Below, one piece after another: positions 1 through 6,124 of a DNA stretch of 16,111 bases. A program made the position numbers and the translations under genes. Positions within the stretch are counted from its first letter, which is position 1. Each line of letters opens with the position of its first letter. Origin of the DNA: Gammaproteobacteria bacterium RIFCSPLOWO2_02_FULL_56_15 (lineage in GTDB: Bacteria; Pseudomonadota; Gammaproteobacteria; Eutrophobiales; Eutrophobiaceae); contig MGYR01000098.1 of NCBI GenBank assembly GCA_001801825.1, positions 4,433 through 20,543 of the forward strand, in the 5' to 3' direction. The notes below the pieces were generated by a model. That model was not told the DNA's origin, ran no database searches, and was given only the letters and a program-made list of their open reading frames with translations.

Positions 1-289
1 TGTCGGCGATGGCATCCAGCATGGCCCGGTTATCGGGCCCGTGACAGCTGGCCTGCACAATGACGGCACGCTCGATGCCCAGGATAGCATGCAGGGCGCG
101 CAGTCGCTCCTTGCCCGCATCCGGTGGTTCATAGGTGCTGTTTGGATGGTAGGGAAACCGATCCCGTGGACCGAACACATGGCAGTGGGCATCGCAGGCC
201 CGTGGCGGCGCCTTGAACCGGGGGACCCGGGTGTCCGGATCCGGCGGCATGCAGCTCGTTTTCTCGGTTATAATTATGTCAGCGGTCAT
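1..289 (-). CDS. ligI: 2-pyrone-4,6-dicarboxylate hydrolase (LigI-like), N-terminal part
   Basis: This is the first 96 codons of an amidohydrolase-2 family protein; the rest lies beyond the left edge. The family member LigI opens the lactone 2-pyrone-4,6-dicarboxylate to 4-oxalomesaconate in the protocatechuate 4,5-cleavage pathway. Seen in the sequence: CDAHCHVFGP around residues 32-41 (the HxH of the barrel's first strand), LGIERAVIVQASCHG and DNRAMLDAIA, all close to LigI sequences I know. D-galactarolactone isomerase is a related alternative, but the QASCHG segment and the tautomerase gene next door favour LigI. The ATG at 289 lies 19 bases after the galD stop; an ATG at 250 (Met14) is an alternative start, and neither has a strong ribosome binding site. 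It is probably co-transcribed with galD. Confidence 0.82.
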   Translation of the reverse strand, partial: MTADIIITEKTSCMPPDPDTRVPRFKAPPRACDAHCHVFGPRDRFPYHPNSTYEPPDAGKERLRALHAILGIERAVIVQASCHGPDNRAMLDAIAD

Positions 290-308
290 TGCTTACTTGC
301 TACTGTGT

Positions 309-1397
309 CTACCATATCCCTGCGGGGATAAAGACCTCTCCCCGGCTCAAGAGCCGTGCGGTACGCAGCAAGCCCGCCCGCTTCACGTCGGGTATTGCAC
401 CGCTGTAATCGATCTCGAGGGTGATGGAAAATTCCCCCTCCGGGTGTTCCACCGGATAGGTCTTGCCCGCTGCAGGCAGCCTGGCGAGCCCATCGGCCAC
501 AGTCCCCGGGATGACGCAGGCGGTGGCGACGGAGACCGCGCCGAGCACTCCGATCGCGGCATGGCATACATGCGGGATGAAGGTCCGGGTATGAATGATG
601 CCGCCCTGCCGTGGGACGGCGATCAGACACATCTTTGGGACCACCTTGGCGGCCACATCCCCGAGCCCCATCGCCGGACCGGCCTGCAACCGTATGGCCT
701 CCAGTCTGGATTTTAGCTCCACGTCGCGGTTGAGATCCGCCGGCGATTCGTAAGCCGTGCGTCCCAGGTCCGCGGCCCGGATCAGGACCACCGGCATCCC
801 GTTATCGATGCAGGTCACCTGGACCCCATCGAAGACATTCACCCGGCGACCGGTCGGCAGGAGTGCGCCGCAGGCCGATCCGGCGATGTCCATATAATTA
901 CAGATCACCGGGGCGGCGCTACCAGGCACACCATCGATCTTCACATCTCCCGCATATTCCACCCTGCCACCCGGGGTTTGGATAATCACCTCGCAGAGGG
1001 ATCCGCTGTTCTCCATGTATACCCTGGCGGTCGTTTCACCCTTCGTAGCTTCCAGCAAACCGGACTCGACCGCGAAAGGCACCACGCCCGCAAGGATGTT
1101 CCCGCAGTTCTGCGTGCGATCCGTAGCATTGGCCCCGACAACGACCTGGATGAATTCGTAATCCAGATCCGCTTCCGTCCGCTGTGAAACCCGGACCACG
1201 GCAACCTTGCTGGTCAGGGGATCTGATCCACCCAGACCGTCGATCTGTCTGCGGTCGTCGGCGCCTTTGCCACACATCGCCGCCAGCAGCACTCGATCCT
1301 TCTCTGCCTGATCGGCCGGCAGATCATCGGCGCGGAAATAGAGGCCCTTGGAACTCCCGCCCCGGAATTGCATGAATGGAACCGCCCTTTGCCTCAT
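309..1397 (-). CDS. galD: 4-oxalomesaconate tautomerase (GalD, PrpF family)
   Basis: This 362-aa protein matches Pseudomonas GalD over its whole length. GalD interconverts the keto and enol forms of 4-oxalomesaconate in gallate / protocatechuate 4,5-cleavage catabolism in the cytoplasm. Visible family segments are RGGSSKG (12-18), IDGLGGSDPLTSKVA (52-66, with Lys64 in the place of the LigU/PrpF proton-transfer lysine), QNCGNILAGV (96-105, Cys98), VTCIDNGMPVVL in the middle and CHAAIGVLGAVSVATAC towards the C terminus. PrpF (2-methylaconitate isomerase) is the nearest alternative, but the neighbouring LigI-like gene points to the aromatic pathway. The sphingomonad enzyme LigU is a related allylic isomerase in the same step, so the exact chemistry could be either. 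The ATG at 1397 has AGGCAG upstream. It is transcribed divergently from rimK. Confidence 0.87.
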   Translation of the reverse strand: MRQRAVPFMQFRGGSSKGLYFRADDLPADQAEKDRVLLAAMCGKGADDRRQIDGLGGSDPLTSKVAVVRVSQRTEADLDYEFIQVVVGANATDRTQNCGNILAGVVPFAVESGLLEATKGETTARVYMENSGSLCEVIIQTPGGRVEYAGDVKIDGVPGSAAPVICNYMDIAGSACGALLPTGRRVNVFDGVQVTCIDNGMPVVLIRAADLGRTAYESPADLNRDVELKSRLEAIRLQAGPAMGLGDVAAKVVPKMCLIAVPRQGGIIHTRTFIPHVCHAAIGVLGAVSVATACVIPGTVADGLARLPAAGKTYPVEHPEGEFSITLEIDYSGAIPDVKRAGLLRTARLLSRGEVFIPAGIW

Positions 1398-1643
1398 CGA
1401 TTCTGCCTAAACCCGCCCAGCCCTCATCAGCCTCAGATAGTACCATTATTTGCAGTGCCTCTGAAATCCGACCCTGCTGGAATAACCCCGGGGCGATCCT
1501 GGAATTTGTTTATCTGAAGGCGGCGCCGCCGTGCAGCCGGCCAGGCCGGTCTCGCCGATTAATCCCAAACCTTTTCCCCGGATCTGGAGTAAAATGCAGC
1601 GTTGCAGTAAACAATAAATAACAGTGCTGGAGTCCGCTCGTTC
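1398..1643. promoter_or_regulatory. Divergent intergenic region between galD and rimK
   Basis: These 246 bases must hold the start signals of both the minus-strand galD-ligI unit and the plus-strand rimK unit. Two perfect GC-rich palindromes stand close together: GGCGGCGCCGCC at 1519-1530 and CCGGCC-A-GGCCGG at 1537-1549. They could be regulator sites or RNA hairpins in a leader. A TAAAAT hexamer at 1590-1595 is a possible -10 element for rimK, but I see no good -35 in front of it. For rimK, GGAG at 1629-1632 lies 11 bases before the ATG. No regulator gene is present in the window. Confidence 0.35.
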
Positions 1644-2549
1644 ATGAGAATCGCCCTGCTGTCACGCAACCCTAAACTTTACTCGACCAAACGACTCATT
1701 GAAGCTGCGAAGGCGCGTGGCCACGAAATCCGAATCTTCGACGTCCTGCGTTGTTACATGAATATCACTTCCCACCGACCTGGGATCCACTACAAGGGCG
1801 AGGAGATTACGGGCTTCGATGCGGTCATTCCCAGGATCGGGGCCTCGGTTACTTTTTATGGCACGGCCGTGCTGCGCCAATTCGAGATGATGGGCGTCTA
1901 CCCACTCAATGAGTCGGTTGCCATCTCCCGCTCCCGCGACAAACTGCGCGCACTGCAACTTTTATCACGCAAGGGTATCGGCCTGCCGGTTACGGGTTTC
2001 GCCAATAAACCGGATGACATCCAGGACCTGATCAAGATGGTGGGCGGGGCTCCCCTGGTCATCAAGTTGCTGGAAGGCACCCAGGGGATAGGCGTGGTCC
2101 TGGCGGAAACCGAGAAAGCGGCCGCGAGTGTCATCGAATCCTTCCTGGGCCTGCACGCCAGCGCCCTGGTGCAGGAGTACGTCAAGGAATCGGGCGGTGC
2201 GGACATCCGCTGCTTCGTCATCGGGGATCGGGTCGTGGCAGCGATGAAACGGCAGGGTAAGGAGGGGGAATTCCGGTCGAATATTCACCGCGGCGGAACC
2301 GCCAGCCTGATCCGGATTACGCCTGAAGAACGCTCGACCGCGGTGCGCGCCGCGAACACCATGGGCCTGAACGTCTGTGGCGTGGATATGCTCCGTTCCA
2401 ATCATGGCCCGGTAGTCATGGAAGTCAATTCCTCGCCCGGCCTCGAGGGGATTGAAACGGTGACGAATAAGGATATCGCCGGGATGATGATTGAGTTCCT
2501 GGAGCGGCATGCCAAATCGGGCAGAACCAAGACCAAAGGGAAAGGTTGA
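1644..2549 (+). CDS. rimK: Ribosomal protein S6 glutamate ligase-like protein (RimK)
   Basis: This 301-aa ATP-grasp ligase aligns along its full length with E. coli RimK (300 aa), which adds glutamate residues to the C terminus of ribosomal protein S6 and can also make poly-alpha-glutamate. Seen: MRIALLSRNPKLYS at the N terminus, IHYKG (48-52), FDAVIPRIG (58-66), Lys100 and Lys141 at the expected ATP-contact positions, EGTQGIGVVLAET (144-156), DIR (187-189), RSNIHRGG (211-218), Asp248, and the metal-binding MEVNSSPGLEGIE (259-271). The tail is Lys-rich (KSGRTKTKGKG). Its stop codon is six codons downstream of the last helix and only two bases before the ATG of the next gene, so the two are almost certainly co-translated. 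No retropepsin-like RimB zinc protease gene accompanies it here. Confidence 0.93.
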   Translation: MRIALLSRNPKLYSTKRLIEAAKARGHEIRIFDVLRCYMNITSHRPGIHYKGEEITGFDAVIPRIGASVTFYGTAVLRQFEMMGVYPLNESVAISRSRDKLRALQLLSRKGIGLPVTGFANKPDDIQDLIKMVGGAPLVIKLLEGTQGIGVVLAETEKAAASVIESFLGLHASALVQEYVKESGGADIRCFVIGDRVVAAMKRQGKEGEFRSNIHRGGTASLIRITPEERSTAVRAANTMGLNVCGVDMLRSNHGPVVMEVNSSPGLEGIETVTNKDIAGMMIEFLERHAKSGRTKTKGKG

Positions 2550-2551
2550 AG

Positions 2552-3598
2552 ATGCGCGGCGCCTTTGAGATCGGGGGTTGTTCAATCCCTCCCGGTGAGC
2601 GCGCTTCCATTGACCTGCGGATTCCTGATCTCTATACCCACAACCCCATGAACTGGCCGGTGCACGTCGTGCACGGCAAAAAACCCGGTCCGGTGATGTT
2701 TCTCTCGGGGGCCATACATGGGGATGAGATTAACGGCGTCGAAATCATCCGGCGGCTGCTTAAACTGAAAACTATCAGCCGCCTGCACGGCACCCTGATT
2801 GCCGTTCCGGTGGTGAACCTGTTCGGTTTTATCAATCAATCGCGCTACCTGCCCGATCGCAGGGATCTCAACCGGTCCTTTCCCGGCTCGGAAAAGGGAT
2901 CATTGGCTGGCCGCATGGCGAATCTGTTCATGCGCGAGATCGTTACCCGCTGCAGCCACGGCATCGACATCCATACGGCGGCCATCCACAGGGACAATCT
3001 ACCTCAGGTCCGGGCCGTCCTGGACGACCCGGAAACCAGCCGTATGGCCCATGCCTTCTATACCCCGGTTATCGTGAACACCAACATAGTGCCCGGGTCG
3101 TTGCGTGAATCAGCCGCCCGCTTGGGCATACCGGTAATCGTCTATGAAGCGGGTGAGGCGCTGCGCTTTGATGAGGTTTCCATTCGCGCCGGGGTTACCG
3201 GGATCGTCTCCGTGATGCGGGAACTGGGAATGCTGCCCCGCACCAAACGGGACCAGGACGCCATTGAACCGCTGGTGGCCCTTTCCAGCACCTGGGTCAG
3301 GGCGCCGCAAAGCGGTATTCTGCGGACGATCAAAACCATCGGCGACAGGGTGGAAAAGGACGACCTGCTGGGCATCATCTCGGATCCCTTCGGTGAGACG
3401 GAAAAACCAATCACTGCGCCGGAGCAGGGTATTATCATCGGCAGGACCAACATACCCCTGGTCAGTGAAGGCGAGGCGCTGTTTCATCTTGCCCGATTCA
3501 GGGATACCAGCGGTATTGCCGAGCAGATTGAAGAGTTCAGAAATGAGATGGACCCCGCGACGGATAGCCGGCCATCAGCCGAACCACCCATCCTTTAA
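2552..3598 (+). CDS. AstE/aspartoacylase-like M14 zinc hydrolase with C-terminal lipoyl-like domain
   Basis: This 348-aa protein belongs to the succinylglutamate desuccinylase/aspartoacylase branch of M14 carboxypeptidases, which cleave amide bonds of acylated or peptidyl acidic amino acids with one zinc. Seen: GAIHGDEINGVEI (53-65) with zinc ligands His56 and Glu59, RDLNRSFPG (104-112) for substrate carboxylate binding, IDIHTAAIHR (138-147) with ligand His141, and VYEAGEALRF (197-206) with catalytic Glu199. Residues about 248-315 form the beta-rich, biotinyl/lipoyl-like module common at the C terminus of this family. The ATG at 2552 is chosen because AAAGG (2541-2545) lies six bases upstream; a TTG at 2546 is in frame. 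Coupling to rimK suggests work on the same substrate, perhaps removing or trimming glutamate; this is inference. True AstE of arginine catabolism would sit with other ast genes, which are absent. Confidence 0.85.
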   Translation: MRGAFEIGGCSIPPGERASIDLRIPDLYTHNPMNWPVHVVHGKKPGPVMFLSGAIHGDEINGVEIIRRLLKLKTISRLHGTLIAVPVVNLFGFINQSRYLPDRRDLNRSFPGSEKGSLAGRMANLFMREIVTRCSHGIDIHTAAIHRDNLPQVRAVLDDPETSRMAHAFYTPVIVNTNIVPGSLRESAARLGIPVIVYEAGEALRFDEVSIRAGVTGIVSVMRELGMLPRTKRDQDAIEPLVALSSTWVRAPQSGILRTIKTIGDRVEKDDLLGIISDPFGETEKPITAPEQGIIIGRTNIPLVSEGEALFHLARFRDTSGIAEQIEEFRNEMDPATDSRPSAEPPIL

Positions 3599-3602
3599 GA
3601 AG

Positions 3603-3636
3603 GCTCTGAATAAGTCCCTCCTGGACTTCTCAGAGC
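3603..3636. repeat. Inverted repeat / hairpin just after the M14 hydrolase gene
   Basis: GCTCTGA (3603-3609) pairs with TCAGAGC (3630-3636) and AAGTCC (3612-3617) with GGACTT (3623-3628), leaving a small internal loop and a CTCCT loop. It begins five bases after the stop codon at 3598. No T-run follows, so it is not a classical intrinsic terminator. It could still end or stabilise the rimK transcript, or be the terminal inverted repeat of an insertion sequence relic. Confidence 0.6.
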
Positions 3637-3675
3637 ACGCAAAGTAAAAGGCAGGGCTTTATAGTTTGCTCACAT

Positions 3676-3703
3676 TTTTTCAAACGCCTGGGTGTTTGAA
3701 AAA
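3676..3703. repeat. Perfect 10-bp inverted repeat (cruciform-type)
   Basis: TTTTTCAAAC (3676-3685) and GTTTGAAAAA (3694-3703) are perfectly complementary around GCCTGGGT; a G-T and a C-G pair can extend the stem to 12. The T-run is on the 5' arm and the A-run on the 3' arm on either strand, the reverse of an intrinsic terminator. A protein-binding site, RNA stem or mobile-element trace is therefore more likely. Confidence 0.6.
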
Positions 3704-4105
3704 TACCGACGCCTCCCTCTGCCGGACGGAACCCCCGATTTAATCAAATGATTCCTTAAGAACAGGAAAATTCTTCTTGCAATTTTTTTTGTCTTGGAGC
3801 ATAAAACACGCGCTTCTGAATGTCTTCATGAGCTTCCTGCGCGCAAGGACACTGCCACCATGCCGGGGAACATTCTGAATGTATCGAATGGAGGGCAGCT
3901 TGGCGCCATATACCTACTGTGATTCTGGGCCTGATGCCGGTTCCTAACGGCATGAGTGTCTTGATCCGCGAGCCGTTCCCGGCCAAAACCCGTACTCTGA
4001 AATTTTGCGAACTCAATATCCGGATTCAGACCGGAATCCCTGTACCCTGCTTTACCTGAACGAAGCCTTTGAACCACGGATCCTGGAGGAAAGTCTTTAC
4101 CTAAA

Positions 4106-6073
4106 ATGAAAAAACAAAGCGAAATATCCAATAACAGAAAATCGAATAACCAACGTCTCATTGAAGTGCTGGGACCGGTTGAAAACCTGGAAAGCTACGT
4201 TCGCGCGGATTGGTGGCGCCATATCTTCAATGCCAATTACCTGCGCACGGACGGAGATGTCGTCAATGACGAGCAGATCACCTCCCAGGAAGTGCAGATC
4301 TTCATGTCGGTACTGGAAGTGGATAAGGATACGCCGATCCTCGATTTGTGCTGCGGACAGGGCCGTCATGTGCTGGAGATGGCGCGGCTCGGGTACTGGA
4401 ATGTGCATGGTATGGATCGTTCCCATTACCTCATCAGCCGGGCCCGGAATTTTGCCAGAAAGGGCAGCCTTACCATCAGTTTCAGGGAAGGGGACGCCAG
4501 GAAGTTGCCCTATCGTGATAATCAATACGGCGTCGTCACCATGCTGGGGAACAGTTTTGGCTATTTCGAGACCCAGCAGGATGATATACAGGTCCTCCAG
4601 GAAATCCGTCGGGTGCTGAGACCGGGAGGCAAGTTGCTGATCGACATCACCGATGGTGACTACATGCGCGAGGCCTTTGAACCGCGCAGTTGGGAGTGGA
4701 TAGACAAGAACTACTTCGTTTGCCGGGAGCGATCCCTCTCCGCCGACAACCAGCGGCTGATCTCGAGAGAAGTCATCACCCACGTGAAAAAAGGCGTGAT
4801 CGCCGATCAGTTCTACGGCGAGCGGCTCTACAGCCTGCAGACCCTGCTGGACCTCCTGAGTGAAAACGGCTTCACCCAAGTAGAACAAAAACAATCGATG
4901 ACCGCACAGTCCAACCGCAACCAGGATCTGGGTATGATGGCCCGGCGCAACCTGGTCACCGGCATGGTCGCCAAACCACGGATCGAAAAAGCACGAACGC
5001 CCGACAAATCGGCTCCTCGGATTGGTGTCCTGATGGGGGATCCCTCCCGGCAGGATCGGGTGAAACCCGGCGCCACATTCGATGACGACGATTACCATAC
5101 GATCAAACTGCTGCGGGACGCCCTGCAATCCTTGAAGGGTTATAATTTCAAATTCATCGACAATCATGACAGCTACCTGCCGAATGTCCATCGCTGGAAA
5201 CAGGATTTCGACCTGATCCTGAATCTGTGCGATGAAGGGTACTTGAACAACCCCAGTTTTGAACTGCACGTACCGGCCCTGCTGGAAATGGTGAATATCC
5301 CTTACACCGGCGGGACTCCCCAATGCCTGGCCTACTGCTACGACAAATCCCTGACCCGGGGGCTTGCCGTTGAAATGGATATCCCGGTAGCCAACGCCTA
5401 CGTCATCAAACCGGAAGACACCACCTTCATCGACATCACCATCCCTTTCCCGGTGATCATCAAGCCCAATTATGGGGATTCCAGCTTCGGCATCACTCAG
5501 AAATGTGTCTGTTACAGCGTCACGGAACTGGAAAACGCCATACTCGAGATCAGGCAGAAATTCGGCTACGAAAGCCCCGTACTGGTGGAACAGTATCTGA
5601 CCGGGAAAGACATCAGTGTAGGCATCATCGGTAATTCCGGCAGGAACGTCGAGATCCTGCCCATCATCGAGGAGGATTATTCCATGCTGCCCGAAGGCCT
5701 GCCGCATATCTGCGGTTATGAGGCCAAGTGGGATCCCAGCTCACCGTACTGGAAAGTCACCTCGAAAGCGGCAAAATTGCCGGGCAATACCGAACAGTTC
5801 CTGCATGCCAGTTGCCTCAAGCTTTTTGAGCGCACCAGTTGCCGGGATTATGCCCGCTTCGACTGGCGCCTGGATGATAACGGCACGCCACGGCTGCTGG
5901 AGGTCAACCCCAACCCAGGCTGGTGTTGGGATGGCCATCTGGCGAAGATGGCCAAGCTCGCTGATATCAGTTACGCGCGGATGCTGAACATGATCCTCCA
6001 GGCGGGGCTCGATCGCTATCAGATGGAGCGTGTACAACAGCAGGAACTGTTCAGCGTCGTGGCCGCCAGATAG
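4106..6073 (+). CDS. Methyltransferase / D-Ala-D-Ala-ligase-like ATP-grasp fusion protein
   Basis: This 655-aa protein has two catalytic halves. Residues about 30-285 are a class I SAM-dependent methyltransferase: motif I is ILDLCCGQGRH (78-88), the acidic residue after strand 2 is Asp104 (HGMDRS), GDARKLPY is at 129-136 and LRPGGKLLIDI at 171-181. After a Lys/Arg/Pro linker, residues about 304-635 are an ATP-grasp ligase of the D-alanine-D-alanine ligase superfamily: NIPYTGG (397-403), the YDKSLTR lysine (414), IIKPNYGDSSFGI (451-463), VLVEQYLTGKDIS (492-504), YARFDWRL (582-589) and LLEVNPNPG (597-605), which carries the metal-binding Glu and Asn. The canonical Ddl signature HGxxGEDG is replaced by NLCDEGYLNN (373-382), so a cell-wall Ddl role is unlikely. 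Both halves look intact and cytoplasmic. The product is unknown; presumably a carboxylate is joined to an amine and a partner is methylated. Confidence 0.85.
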   Translation: MKKQSEISNNRKSNNQRLIEVLGPVENLESYVRADWWRHIFNANYLRTDGDVVNDEQITSQEVQIFMSVLEVDKDTPILDLCCGQGRHVLEMARLGYWNVHGMDRSHYLISRARNFARKGSLTISFREGDARKLPYRDNQYGVVTMLGNSFGYFETQQDDIQVLQEIRRVLRPGGKLLIDITDGDYMREAFEPRSWEWIDKNYFVCRERSLSADNQRLISREVITHVKKGVIADQFYGERLYSLQTLLDLLSENGFTQVEQKQSMTAQSNRNQDLGMMARRNLVTGMVAKPRIEKARTPDKSAPRIGVLMGDPSRQDRVKPGATFDDDDYHTIKLLRDALQSLKGYNFKFIDNHDSYLPNVHRWKQDFDLILNLCDEGYLNNPSFELHVPALLEMVNIPYTGGTPQCLAYCYDKSLTRGLAVEMDIPVANAYVIKPEDTTFIDITIPFPVIIKPNYGDSSFGITQKCVCYSVTELENAILEIRQKFGYESPVLVEQYLTGKDISVGIIGNSGRNVEILPIIEEDYSMLPEGLPHICGYEAKWDPSSPYWKVTSKAAKLPGNTEQFLHASCLKLFERTSCRDYARFDWRLDDNGTPRLLEVNPNPGWCWDGHLAKMAKLADISYARMLNMILQAGLDRYQMERVQQQELFSVVAAR

Positions 6074-6124
6074 CATCTCCAGGCAATCACTCTACAGGAT
6101 TGTGCGTTTCTGCTGCGCCAGCGA

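Larger units (their letters stand above)
3599..4105. other. 507-base non-coding gap, hairpin-rich
   Basis: I find no convincing gene here; all frames are broken or give short, featureless peptides. The left part (about 3640-3830) is visibly AT-richer than the flanking genes and holds two inverted repeats (listed separately). Two smaller hairpins follow: ATGCCG-N8-CGGCAT at 3934-3953 and GGATTC-N6-GAATCC at 4022-4039. A possible promoter for the downstream fusion gene is TTGCAA (3777-3782), 17 bases, then CATAAA (3800-3805), a 4/6 match at both boxes. GGAGGA at 4085-4090 is a good Shine-Dalgarno sequence but stands 15 bases before the ATG at 4106, which is far. The gap may contain a small RNA or a decayed mobile element. 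Confidence 0.5.

Noticed and set aside
3676..3703. Intrinsic terminator after the rimK unit
   Set aside because: The T-run is on the 5' arm and the A-run on the 3' arm, opposite to an intrinsic terminator, on both strands.
3826..4161. 111-aa minus-strand ORF across the gap before the fusion gene
   Set aside because: It begins inside the fusion gene on the opposite strand, has no recognisable motif and only a short stretch of hydrophobic residues at its start; it looks like a chance frame.
4097..5707. 536-aa minus-strand ORF opposite the fusion gene
   Set aside because: It is antisense to a gene with clear catalytic motifs in both halves. Its composition is that of a mirror frame and I recognise no domain.
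6084..6102. CAATC-N9-GATTG as a terminator between the converging fusion gene and ptsP
   Set aside because: The stem has only five pairs, little GC and no T-run, so it is too weak to call.
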